DNA of 64,000 nt. It comes from Streptomyces californicus (GTDB lineage Bacteria > Actinomycetota > Actinomycetes > Streptomycetales > Streptomycetaceae). The position numbers and the translations under genes were made by a program. The stretch lies in NCBI RefSeq assembly GCF_000717645.1, contig NZ_JNZZ01000022.1, positions 47,415 to 111,414 on the forward strand, given 5' to 3'. Below the pieces are notes generated by a model. It was not told the origin of the DNA. It saw only the letters and a list, made by a program, of their open reading frames with translations, and made no database searches. Position 1 is the first letter of the stretch, and every line of letters starts with the position of its first letter. Below, one piece after another: positions 35,051 through 42,663 of the stretch.

Positions 35051-35809
35051 ATGCCGCCCTACGACCCGTCGACCTTCCCGCCCTTCGCCGTCACCGTCGA
35101 CCTGGTCGTGCTCACAGTGCGCCGTCACGCGCTCTGCGCGCTGGTCGTCCGCCGCGGAGAGACGCCGTTCCAGGGCCGCTGGGCACTGCCCGGCGGATTC
35201 GTCAGGCTGGACGAGGACCTGGGGGCCGCGGCAGCGCGTGAACTCGTGGAGGAGACCGGTCTCTGCGCGCACGATCCGGCGCAGCCGGCCGTGGGCAACG
35301 GCGCACATCTGGAGCAGCTCGCCACCTACGGCGACCCGGCGCGCGATCCCCGGATGCGCGTGGTCAGCGTCGCCCACCTCGCCCTCGCGCCGGACCTGCC
35401 CGCGCCCCGGGCGGGCGGCGACGCCAACAGCGCGCGCTGGGCGCCGGTCGAGGACCTGCTGCACCCCGGCGCCGGGCGGGAGGGCGAGCAGGCGGCGCCG
35501 CTCGCCTTCGACCACGCGAGGATCCTCGCCGACGGGGTGGAGCGCGCCCGCTCCAAGATCGAGTACTCCTCGCTGGCCACGGCGTTCTGCCCTCCGGAGT
35601 TCACGGTCGGAGAGCTGCGCCGGGTGTACGAGGCGGTGTGGGGCGTGGTCCTCGACCCCCGCAACTTCCACCGCAAGGTGACCGGGACGCCGGGGTTCCT
35701 GGTGCCTTCCGGCGGGACGACCACACGTCAGGGCGGCCGGCCGGCGCAGCTGTTCCGGGCCGGGGCGGCGACGGTGCTCAATCCGCCGATGCTGCGGCCG
35801 GAGGTCTGA
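35051..35809 (+). CDS. Nudix protein with C-terminal winged helix, NrtR-like
   Basis: A 252-residue protein with a Nudix domain (about 10-140) and a C-terminal winged-helix part (about 165-240; FTVGELRRVYEAVWGVVLDPRNFHRKV). This architecture is that of NrtR regulators of NAD-related genes, which sense ADP-ribose. The Nudix box is canonical (G49-X5-E55-X7-R63-E64-U-X-E67-E68-X-G70), so hydrolase activity on a nucleoside diphosphate derivative is possible; some NrtR members keep it, others lose it. The start ATG follows TATGAT by six bases. An inverted repeat at the promoter suggests autoregulation. No NAD synthesis gene is adjacent, so the regulon cannot be read from context. Confidence 0.8.
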   Translation: MPPYDPSTFPPFAVTVDLVVLTVRRHALCALVVRRGETPFQGRWALPGGFVRLDEDLGAAAARELVEETGLCAHDPAQPAVGNGAHLEQLATYGDPARDPRMRVVSVAHLALAPDLPAPRAGGDANSARWAPVEDLLHPGAGREGEQAAPLAFDHARILADGVERARSKIEYSSLATAFCPPEFTVGELRRVYEAVWGVVLDPRNFHRKVTGTPGFLVPSGGTTTRQGGRPAQLFRAGAATVLNPPMLRPEV

Positions 35810-36015
35810 GCCCGGGGCGTTCCGCCGTCTCGGGTCCGTGTGCGCCTGCCGTTCCCCGCCTCGGGCCCGGCTGCCGCCTGCCGTTCCGCCGTGCTGGCCT
35901 CGTGTGCGCCTGTCGCCCCACCCCTGCACGAAAAGTCTGAAATGTCGCGTTATGTTGCTCCGGTACCCCATGCCGTCGAGCGGTCTCACCTTCCGCGAGA
36001 GAGGCGAGAGAAGCG

Positions 36016-37752
36016 ATGCTCCAGGCCATCGGACTCACCAGCACCCCCCGTCGCGACGCTCCGCCCGCCGTCAACGATCTGACCTTCGAGGCTCCCCCCG
36101 GCCGGGTCACGGCCCTGCTCGGAGCCCCTCGCTCGGGCAAGACCACGGCCCTGCGTCTGATGCTCGAACTGGACGCGGGGAGGGGCGTCGCCTACTTCCG
36201 GGGGCGGCCGCTGCACCGCATCGCGCACCCCGCGCGGGAAGTGGGCGTCCTGCTGGGCGACGTACCGGGCCACCCGTCGCGGACCGCCCGGGGGCAGCTC
36301 CGGATGCTCTGCGCCGCCACGGGCGTCCCCGTCTCCCGGGCCGACGAAGTGCTCGACGTCGTCGGTCTCGCCGGTCTCGGGGACCAGCGCCTCGGGGCCC
36401 TCTCGGTGGGGATGGACCGTCGTCTCGGTCTGGCCGCGGCCCTGCTCGGCGACCCGCACACGCTGATCCTCGACCAGCCCGCGGAGGGGCTGTCCCCTCG
36501 GGAGAACAGTTGGCTGTACGGGCTGCTGCGCGCCCACGCGGCCCAGGGCGGCACGGTCCTCTGCGCCACCGACGACCCCAAGGAGGCGGCCCGAACGGCC
36601 GACCGGGTCGTCACCATCGGGGCCGGCCGCCTCGTCGCCGACCAGGACGTCACCGAGTTCGCCCGCACCCGGCTCCGAGCCCGGGTCGCCGTCCGCACCC
36701 CGCACGCGGCCCGGTTGGCGGCCGTGGTCAGCAGGGAGGCCCGGGCCGCGCGGCGCTCCGTCGAGGTGGTCGAGGAGGCGGGCGGCCGACTGACCGTGTA
36801 CGGCAGCGACTGCGCGGAGATCGGCGACACCGCCTACCGGCACGGCGTCCCCGTCCACCGGCTCGCCGACGAGATCGGCGACACCGGGCCCGCCGCCCCG
36901 CCGGAGCCGGCGAGCCTACGGCGGACCGAATCCGCCGTCGCGCTGTCCGAACTGCCGCCCCCGATCCGGGTCCGTCCCGCCCGCGGTCCCCTGCGGCCCC
37001 TCCGGTACGAACTGCGCCGCTCCCTCGGTGTCAGGACGACGACCATGATCATGGCGGCCGTTCTGCTGGTCTCGGCCGCGGTCTCGCTCCTGCTCGCCCG
37101 CACCGACGGCACCGCGCTGCCCCGTGTCCTCGCCGCCTGGCCCGCGCTGCTGCCGCTTCCTCCCGCCGCGCTCGGCGCGGGCCTGCTGGGAGCGCTGTCC
37201 TTCGGGGACGAGTTCCGCTATCCCGCGCTCGCCGCGGCCCGCGGCACCGTGCCCCGGCGGATCGGACTGCTGGTGGCCAAGCTCACCGTGACGGCGGGCT
37301 TCGCGCTCCTGCTCGCCGTCCTCGCCGTGGCGGGCGGGGCGCAGAGCCTCCGGCTGGTGTACGGCCCGGAGTTGATCGAGATGCCGGACAACGCAGTGGC
37401 GCTGGCCGCGAGTTGGGCCGCCCTGACGGTGGGGTGCGCGTGGGCGGGCCTGCTGGCGGCCGGGGTCTTCCGGGTGGCGGGGGCGGGTATCGCCGCGGTG
37501 CTGGCCGTTCCGGTGCTCGTCGTTCCGCTGGTGCGCAAGGTCTTCGCGGTGCCCTCCGCCCGTACGGTCACCGGGTTTCCGGAGCGGCTGCGCGAACTGG
37601 TCGCCAGGCAGCTCCCGCAGGAGGCGGACCACTGGATCCTGGCCGTCGCGCGCATGGTGGCGCAGCCCGTCGGGACGGCTCTCGCCCTGTCGTTGTCGGC
37701 CCTGGTCTGTGCGTATCTGTTCACCAGCCTTCGCGGTAGGGCGCGTTGGTGA
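36016..37752 (+). CDS. ABC transporter with fused ATPase and permease, catalytic residues altered
   Basis: A 578-residue single-chain exporter-like protein. Residues 1-225 are an ABC ATPase: Walker A GAPRSGKT at 36-43, signature LSVGM (not LSGGQ) at 129-133, Walker B TLILDQP at 149-155. The glutamate after the Walker B Asp153 is Gln154, and the switch-loop His (usually SSH) is Asp in CATDDPKEAA, so ATP hydrolysis may be slow or absent. Residues 225-330 form a helper region; from 340 there are about six membrane helices ending near residue 572. Substrate is unknown. The ATG at 36016 follows GAGAGAAG. It lies directly upstream of whiH, with a 160 bp gap. Confidence 0.82.
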   Translation: MLQAIGLTSTPRRDAPPAVNDLTFEAPPGRVTALLGAPRSGKTTALRLMLELDAGRGVAYFRGRPLHRIAHPAREVGVLLGDVPGHPSRTARGQLRMLCAATGVPVSRADEVLDVVGLAGLGDQRLGALSVGMDRRLGLAAALLGDPHTLILDQPAEGLSPRENSWLYGLLRAHAAQGGTVLCATDDPKEAARTADRVVTIGAGRLVADQDVTEFARTRLRARVAVRTPHAARLAAVVSREARAARRSVEVVEEAGGRLTVYGSDCAEIGDTAYRHGVPVHRLADEIGDTGPAAPPEPASLRRTESAVALSELPPPIRVRPARGPLRPLRYELRRSLGVRTTTMIMAAVLLVSAAVSLLLARTDGTALPRVLAAWPALLPLPPAALGAGLLGALSFGDEFRYPALAAARGTVPRRIGLLVAKLTVTAGFALLLAVLAVAGGAQSLRLVYGPELIEMPDNAVALAASWAALTVGCAWAGLLAAGVFRVAGAGIAAVLAVPVLVVPLVRKVFAVPSARTVTGFPERLRELVARQLPQEADHWILAVARMVAQPVGTALALSLSALVCAYLFTSLRGRARW

Positions 37753-37824
37753 TCACCGAGGTTCCCCGTCGACGCCGGGAGGTCGCAACTCCCTAAGGTA
37801 TGACCGATTTATAGAGATATGGCG

Positions 37825-37849
37825 TCAATTGCGGAGCGGGCGCCGATCA
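37825..37849 (+). promoter_or_regulatory. Sigma-WhiG/FliA-type promoter upstream of whiH
   Basis: GCCGATCA at 37842-37849 matches the -10 of the motility-type sigma factor (consensus GCCGATAA) at seven of eight bases. TCAA at 37825-37828 could be the -35 (consensus TAAA) with a 13-base spacer, shorter than the usual 14-16. In S. coelicolor whiH is known to depend on sigma-WhiG, which supports the assignment. It lies 63 bp before the GTG. Confidence 0.7.
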
Positions 37850-37912
37850 CCCTTTCGTGTGCTTTTCACCAAAGACCTCAAGGGGTGAGTGAGCCACGCC
37901 GACAAAGGATGC

Positions 37913-38800
37913 GTGAGTACCCTTGCGCACACCATGATGACCGCCGCCCGCACCGCCGATTCCGGCCTGGCCGGCTCGGGCGAACTCGACCGCTACCCCT
38001 ATGCGGAGACGCCGGCCGGCGAGCGTGCCGCGACCCGCTCCTGGGGCGGGTCCGATTCCGAACTGGGACGGGCGAGCCGACGGGGGTCGGCCAGCCGTGG
38101 GCGCGGTCTCCACGGCCAACTCGTCCAGCAGCTCGGCCAGATGATCGTCTCCGGCGACCTCGGTGCGGACCGCCCCCTCGTTCCCGAGGAGATCGGTCAG
38201 CGGTTCGAGGTATCCCGCACCGTCGTACGCGAATCCCTGCGCGTCCTCGAAGCCAAGGGGCTGGTCAGCGCGCGCCCCAACGTGGGGACGAGGGTCCGCC
38301 CGGTCAGCGACTGGAACCTGCTGGACCCCGACATCATCGAATGGCGGGCCTTCGGCCCGCAGCGCGACGACCAGCGCCGTGAGCTGGCCGAACTGCGCTG
38401 GACCATCGAACCGCTGGCCGCCCGTCTCGCGGCGGGCCACGGTCGCGACGACATCCAGCAGCGGCTCGGCGACATGCTGGAGATCATGGGGCACGCGATC
38501 GGGCAGGGGGACGCCATCACCTTCTCCCGGGCCGACGCCGAGTTCCACGCCCTGCTCATCCAGGCCGCGGGCAACCGGATGCTGGAGCACCTCTCCGGCA
38601 TCGTCTCGGCCGCCCTCCATGTCTCCGGCGGCCCTGTCACCGGCTGCGACCGCCCCAGCGAGGGTTCGCTGGCCCACCACGCCCGGATCGTCGACGCCCT
38701 CGCGTCGGGTGACGCCGGGGCCGCCGAGACGGCCATGCGTCAGCTGCTGGTCGTCCACCCCGACGTCGAGCGTGTGGTCCCCGCGCCGCGCGAGCACTGA
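37913..38800 (+). CDS. whiH: GntR/FadR-family sporulation regulator WhiH
   Basis: Developmental transcription regulator required for normal sporulation septation in aerial hyphae of S. coelicolor (published for whiH). The 295-residue protein has a variable Ser/Arg-rich N-terminus (1-60), a GntR winged-helix domain about 64-130 (HGQLVQQLGQMIVSGDL, EEIGQRFEVSRTVVRESLRVLEAKGLVSARPNVGTRV), and a C-terminal FadR/FCD domain about 150-285 with metal-site candidates in RADAEFHALLIQAAGN and SEGSLAHHARIVDAL. I chose the GTG at 37913 because AAAGGAT precedes it. A sigma-WhiG-like promoter lies upstream, and hrdB is the next gene, as in S. coelicolor. The function assignment relies on this ortholog. Confidence 0.88.
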   Translation: MSTLAHTMMTAARTADSGLAGSGELDRYPYAETPAGERAATRSWGGSDSELGRASRRGSASRGRGLHGQLVQQLGQMIVSGDLGADRPLVPEEIGQRFEVSRTVVRESLRVLEAKGLVSARPNVGTRVRPVSDWNLLDPDIIEWRAFGPQRDDQRRELAELRWTIEPLAARLAAGHGRDDIQQRLGDMLEIMGHAIGQGDAITFSRADAEFHALLIQAAGNRMLEHLSGIVSAALHVSGGPVTGCDRPSEGSLAHHARIVDALASGDAGAAETAMRQLLVVHPDVERVVPAPREH

Positions 38801-38830
38801 CCGAGGGGCGCGGCCGGGCGTGTGGACCCG

Positions 38831-38860
38831 GTGCCGCCGGACCGCGCGGTCCGGCGGCAC
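38831..38860. terminator. Perfect 15-bp inverted repeat terminator after whiH
   Basis: The 30 bases from 38831 to 38860 are perfectly self-complementary and end 60 bases after the whiH stop codon. Folding leaves a four-base effective loop at CGCG. It separates whiH from hrdB. Confidence 0.8.
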
Positions 38861-39124
38861 GATTGTGGAGGGATGTCACACCTGGCCCGGTTCGTCGTGT
38901 ATGGGGTGTGACTCGGGCCACGCGGATTGCCCGTAACGCTCCTCGAACCAGCGCGATGACCTAAGAGGTGAGCGTCGCGGAAGGAATGCAGCAACCCCAG
39001 GGTGCGCTGTGCAGTTCCGAGACCGAGCCCGCGCCGTCGGCCACATCCCCAGTCGACGGTCGTCGGTCCCAGTCCTCTCCAGGACGGGGCCGGAAGCCGT
39101 TTCCATCGTTCCGAGAGGTTGTTC
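38861..39124 (+). promoter_or_regulatory. hrdB upstream region
   Basis: About 260 bp of non-coding DNA before hrdB, a gene that in S. coelicolor has more than one promoter. I see an inverted repeat GTCACACC (38875-38882) / GGTGTGAC (38905-38912), a GGAAT at about 38984, which would fit the -35 of a sigma-R-type promoter although the matching GTT is not at the right distance, and a GAGAGGTT ribosome site at about 39113. I cannot place the start sites. Confidence 0.45.
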
Positions 39125-40672
39125 GTGTCGGCCAGCACATCCCGTACGCTCCCGCCGGAGATCGCCGAGTCCGAATCTGTGATGGCGCTCATCGAGCGGG
39201 GAAAGGCTGATGGGCAGATCGCCGGCGATGACGTGCGTCGGGCCTTCGAGGCTGACCAGATTCCGCCAACCCAGTGGAAGAACGTTCTGCGCAGCCTCAA
39301 CCAGATCCTCGAGGAAGAGGGTGTGACGCTGATGGTCAGTGCAGCGGAGTCGCCGAAGCGCGCCCGCAAGAGCGTCGCAGCGAAGAGCCCGGCCAAGCGC
39401 ACCGCCACCAAGAGCGTCGCGGCGAAGACCACCGTGACCCGGACCGTCGCCGCTCCCGCCGCCCCGGCGGCCGAGAGCGCGGACGCGGTGGCCGACGACG
39501 CCGTCGCGGCCCCGCCCGCCAAGAAGGCCGCGGCCAAGAAGGCCACCGCCAAGAAGACCGCCGCGAAGAAGACGGCGGCCAAGAAGACCGCCGCCAAGAA
39601 GACCGGCAAGCAGGACGACGAGCTTCTCGACGGCGACGAGCCGGTCGAGGAAGTCAAGGTCGGCAAGGGCGAGGAAGAGGAGGGCGAGGGCGAGAACAAG
39701 GGCTTCGTCCTCTCCGACGACGACGAGGACGACGCGCCCGCGCAGCAGGTCGCCGTCGCCGGCGCCACCGCCGACCCGGTCAAGGACTACCTGAAGCAGA
39801 TCGGCAAGGTCCCGCTCCTCAACGCCGAGCAGGAGGTCGAGCTCGCCAAGCGCATCGAGGCCGGCCTCTTCGCCGAGGACAAGCTGGCCAACGCCGACAA
39901 GCTCGCGCCGAAGCTCAAGCGCGAGCTGGAGATCATCGCCGAGGACGGCCGCCGGGCCAAGAACCACCTCCTGGAGGCCAACCTCCGTCTGGTGGTCTCC
40001 CTGGCCAAGCGCTACACCGGCCGCGGCATGCTCTTCCTGGACCTGATCCAGGAGGGCAACCTCGGTCTGATCCGCGCGGTCGAGAAGTTCGACTACACCA
40101 AGGGCTACAAGTTCTCGACGTACGCCACCTGGTGGATCCGTCAGGCGATCACCCGCGCCATGGCCGACCAGGCCCGCACCATCCGTATCCCGGTGCACAT
40201 GGTCGAGGTCATCAACAAGCTCGCGCGCGTCCAGCGCCAGATGCTCCAGGACCTGGGCCGCGAGCCCACCCCGGAGGAGCTGGCCAAGGAGCTCGACATG
40301 ACCCCCGAGAAGGTCATCGAGGTCCAGAAGTACGGCCGTGAGCCGATCTCGCTGCACACCCCGCTCGGTGAGGACGGCGACAGCGAGTTCGGTGACCTGA
40401 TCGAGGACTCCGAGGCCGTCGTCCCGGCGGACGCGGTCAGCTTCACGCTCCTCCAGGAGCAGCTCCACTCGGTGCTCGACACGCTCTCCGAGCGTGAGGC
40501 CGGCGTGGTCTCGATGCGCTTCGGCCTCACCGACGGTCAGCCGAAGACGCTCGACGAGATCGGCAAGGTCTACGGCGTGACGCGTGAGCGCATCCGCCAG
40601 ATCGAGTCGAAGACGATGTCGAAGCTCCGCCACCCGTCGCGCTCCCAGGTGCTGCGGGACTACCTCGACTAG
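39125..40672 (+). CDS. hrdB: Principal RNA polymerase sigma factor HrdB
   Basis: The essential housekeeping sigma-70 of Streptomyces. The 515-residue protein has region 1.1-like sequence ([14 protein letters not shown] ... [17 protein letters not shown]), an unusual Lys/Ala-rich tract with [13 protein letters not shown] repeats about 140-165, an acidic stretch, then region 1.2 ([29 protein letters not shown]), region 2 ([17 protein letters not shown] ... [19 protein letters not shown] ... [18 protein letters not shown]), region 3 and region 4 ([21 protein letters not shown]). I chose the GTG at 39125, which gives the known Streptomyces N-terminus ([15 protein letters not shown]) and has GAGAGG upstream. 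It is followed by a terminator. Confidence 0.97.
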   Translation: MSASTSRTLPPEIAESESVMALIERGKADGQIAGDDVRRAFEADQIPPTQWKNVLRSLNQILEEEGVTLMVSAAESPKRARKSVAAKSPAKRTATKSVAAKTTVTRTVAAPAAPAAESADAVADDAVAAPPAKKAAAKKATAKKTAAKKTAAKKTAAKKTGKQDDELLDGDEPVEEVKVGKGEEEEGEGENKGFVLSDDDEDDAPAQQVAVAGATADPVKDYLKQIGKVPLLNAEQEVELAKRIEAGLFAEDKLANADKLAPKLKRELEIIAEDGRRAKNHLLEANLRLVVSLAKRYTGRGMLFLDLIQEGNLGLIRAVEKFDYTKGYKFSTYATWWIRQAITRAMADQARTIRIPVHMVEVINKLARVQRQMLQDLGREPTPEELAKELDMTPEKVIEVQKYGREPISLHTPLGEDGDSEFGDLIEDSEAVVPADAVSFTLLQEQLHSVLDTLSEREAGVVSMRFGLTDGQPKTLDEIGKVYGVTRERIRQIESKTMSKLRHPSRSQVLRDYLD

Positions 40673-40723
40673 ACCGAGGGGATCCGGAGCGACGGCTCCC
40701 GGACCGCAGAGGAAACACCGGCC

Positions 40724-40757
40724 GAGGGCCCGGAACCCGCAAGGGATCCGGGCCCTC
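40724..40757. terminator. 11-bp hairpin terminator after hrdB
   Basis: Arms 40724-40734 and 40747-40757 are perfectly complementary with a 12-base loop. It lies 50 bases after the hrdB stop and about 80 bases before the next gene on the same strand. Confidence 0.8.
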
Positions 40758-40836
40758 CGGCGTGTCCTCGTGGGTGGAGGCGTACGTGCTGGATCACGCT
40801 GGGTGAAACGTTACCGCCTCAGCGTCAGGAGCCTCC

Positions 40837-41667
40837 ATGCCCCGTTCCCTCGTCCGTGCTCTGACCGGGGTGCTCGCCCTCACCGCCGCCGCGGCCGTAC
40901 CGCCGCTTCTCTCGCCCTCCGAGGCGGTCGCGGAGAGCGTCGTCGTCGGCGGCCGGCCCGCCCCGGTGGCGGACAGCCCCTGGGCCGTGGCGCTGTCGAG
41001 CCGGGACCGGTTCGGAGGGTCCCGCTCGGGGCAGTTCTGCGGCGGTGTCGCCGTGGCGCCCACGAAGGTCCTGACGGCCGCCCACTGTCTGAGTGACGAG
41101 GCGCTCGGCGGCCCGGTGAGCCGGGTGAAGGATCTGCGGGTCATCGCCGGCCGCGAGCGGCTGGGCGACTCCGACGGCCGGGAGATCCCGGTGCGGGCCA
41201 TCTGGGTGAACCCGGCCTACGACTCCGTCTCCAACGCCGGCGACCTCGCGGTCCTCACCCTCGCCCGCGCCCTCCCGAAGGGCGGGACCATCGCCATGGC
41301 CCGGAGCGGGGACACCGCCTACCGGGCCGGGACGGCGGCGGACGTCTACGGCTGGGGCGATACGACGGGCAGCGGCACGTACTCCCCCGTACTCCGCTCC
41401 GCGCGGGTCCAGGTCCTCCCCGACGCGGACTGCGCTCGGGCCTACCCGGGCGGCAGGGAGGGGACGTACAGGGCGTCCGCGATGCTCTGCGCGGGCGATC
41501 CGGCGGGAGGCCGGGACGCGTGCCAGGGCGACAGCGGAGGGCCGCTGGTGGCCCGTGGGCGGCTCATCGGGCTGGTCTCCTGGGGCAGCGGCTGCGGGCG
41601 GCCCGGCAGCCCCGGCGTGTACACCCGGGTCTCCGCCGCCGCGGAATGGGCCGAGGGCCGCATCTGA
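40837..41667 (+). CDS. Secreted trypsin-family serine protease
   Basis: A 276-residue chymotrypsin-fold (S1A) protease. The N-terminus has two basic residues and a hydrophobic stretch ending AVAES, a likely Sec signal peptide, followed by a VVGG activation-type N-terminus (SVVVGGRPAP). The triad is visible: His in VLTAAHCLS, Asp in AGDLAVL and Ser in QGDSGGPL. An Asp six residues before the Ser (GGRDACQGDS) predicts trypsin-like Lys/Arg cleavage. Disulfide cysteine pairs are in the usual places. The ATG at 40837 follows CAGGAG. It stands between hrdB and a convergent small gene and has no obvious functional partner. Confidence 0.95.
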   Translation: MPRSLVRALTGVLALTAAAAVPPLLSPSEAVAESVVVGGRPAPVADSPWAVALSSRDRFGGSRSGQFCGGVAVAPTKVLTAAHCLSDEALGGPVSRVKDLRVIAGRERLGDSDGREIPVRAIWVNPAYDSVSNAGDLAVLTLARALPKGGTIAMARSGDTAYRAGTAADVYGWGDTTGSGTYSPVLRSARVQVLPDADCARAYPGGREGTYRASAMLCAGDPAGGRDACQGDSGGPLVARGRLIGLVSWGSGCGRPGSPGVYTRVSAAAEWAEGRI

Positions 41668-41781
41668 GGCCGGACGGGTCCTGAGGGGGGGCGGGTGGCG
41701 GGGGACGGCTTCGCAGCCCGCCCTCAGGGCCCGACCGAACCGCCGGGGCCCCACGCGAGACCGGGTTCCCCGGCGTAGGAC

Positions 41782-41855
41782 CACGGTCCGGGAAGCAGTT
41801 CTGCCGCGCCGCACGGTCCGGGAAGCGGCTCCGCCGGACAGCACGGTCCGGAAGC
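41782..41855. repeat. Three imperfect tandem repeats with a 30-bp period
   Basis: CACGGTCCGGGAAGC begins at 41782 and 41812, and a copy lacking one G begins at 41842. The bases between copies are also partly alike (CTGCCGCG / CTCCGCCG). The repeats lie between the trypsin gene and the small DUF7455-like gene and are not part of either. Confidence 0.8.
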
Positions 41856-41903
41856 GGCCCCCGCCCGTACGGTACGGGCCGGGAGCGCCACCGGCGTACG
41901 AGA

Positions 41904-41938
41904 ACGGGCGGCGCCCCCGTGTCGGGGGTGCCGCCCGT
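41904..41938. terminator. 16-bp hairpin terminator between convergent genes
   Basis: Arms 41904-41919 and 41923-41938 pair over 16 bases with one mismatch (a G-T or C-A pair depending on strand) and a three-base loop. It lies 48 bases from the end of the minus-strand gene. Confidence 0.85.
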
Positions 41939-41985
41939 CGGCCGGTTCTGAATCGGCCCTTGGCTCGTCGTGGATGTGCGAGGTG

Positions 41986-42216
41986 TCAGTGTTCCTCGTC
42001 GGCGGACGCCGTCTGCACGGCGGTGAGCCGATCCGTCTCATCCTGTATTTCCGCGGCGATCTTCTTGAGTTCCGGCTCGAACTTGCGCCCGTGGTGGGCG
42101 CAGAAGAGCAGTTCACCGCCGCTGGTCAGAACGACGCGCAGATATGCCTGGGCGCCGCAACGGTCACAGCGGTCAGCCGCGGTCAGCGGGCTCGCGGGGG
42201 TCAGAACAGTAGTCAC
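41986..42216 (-). CDS. Small zinc-ribbon-like protein (DUF7455 type)
   Basis: A 76-residue protein found throughout actinobacteria. Residues 16-45 contain CDRCGAQAY and LLFCAHHGRK, that is CxxC followed by CxxH, a likely zinc ribbon. The rest is a charged helix (EPELKKIAAEIQDETDRLTAV). Function is unknown. The GTG at 42216 follows AGAGGCG on the minus strand. A perfect inverted repeat AGCTCG-A-CGAGCT at 42231-42243 lies 15 bases upstream of the start and could be an operator or part of the leader. The gene is divergent from parE, 447 bp away. Confidence 0.85.
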   Translation of the reverse strand: MTTVLTPASPLTAADRCDRCGAQAYLRVVLTSGGELLFCAHHGRKFEPELKKIAAEIQDETDRLTAVQTASADEEH

Positions 42217-42663
42217 GTCGCCTCTTCTCTAGCTCGACGAGCTGTCGTACCAGGGTCAACATCCAACCAGGCCGAAAACGTTCCCGCTCGTGGCTTTTCT
42301 TCGAAACTTCTTCTCGGTGTGGCTGTCTGTTGCCGGTTGGCGGCGAATGTGCCGTATGCGGAAGCGCTACGGTTTCGCATTGCTTGTCAGGGGGTGGGTC
42401 CCGCCGGCCGGCTTGCCGGTTTGTTCATGAGGACGTGCCCGGAGCCTAAATGGTTCATGCGTCGAAGGGAACGTGATGTGCACGTCACTCCAACGAATGA
42501 TCGAACATCCATGCGAGCCCGGATGAGGCTCGACTAGCATGAGGATTCCCCGAGGGTGGCGTTACAACCGCTCTACCAGGCCTCTGTAGGCTCTCAGCGG
42601 CAACCGAAGCCGAGCCCCGCGCCCACGGGGGCCCCAGATGAAATTCAGCGAGGAGCGAACCGC
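42217..42663. promoter_or_regulatory. 447-bp divergent intergenic region before parE
   Basis: This holds the perfect 13-base inverted repeat at 42231-42243 and a candidate parE promoter, TTACAA (42562-42567) and TAGGCT (42587-42592) with a 19-base spacer, which would give a leader of about 65 bases. The middle part (about 42280-42530) is less GC-rich than the surroundings and shows no open frame I believe to be coding. Confidence 0.5.

Larger units (their letters stand above)
41668..41985. other. Gap of 318 bp between convergent genes; contains repeats and a terminator
   Basis: No gene is visible. The gap holds three copies of an imperfect repeat (41782-41855), a strong hairpin (41904-41938) and otherwise GC-rich sequence with no coding-like third-position pattern. 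Confidence 0.7.

Noticed and set aside
38984..39010. Sigma-R-type promoter (GGAAT-N18-GTT) before hrdB
   Set aside because: A GGAAT is present, but no GTT lies 18 or 19 bases downstream in this strand, so it is not supported here.
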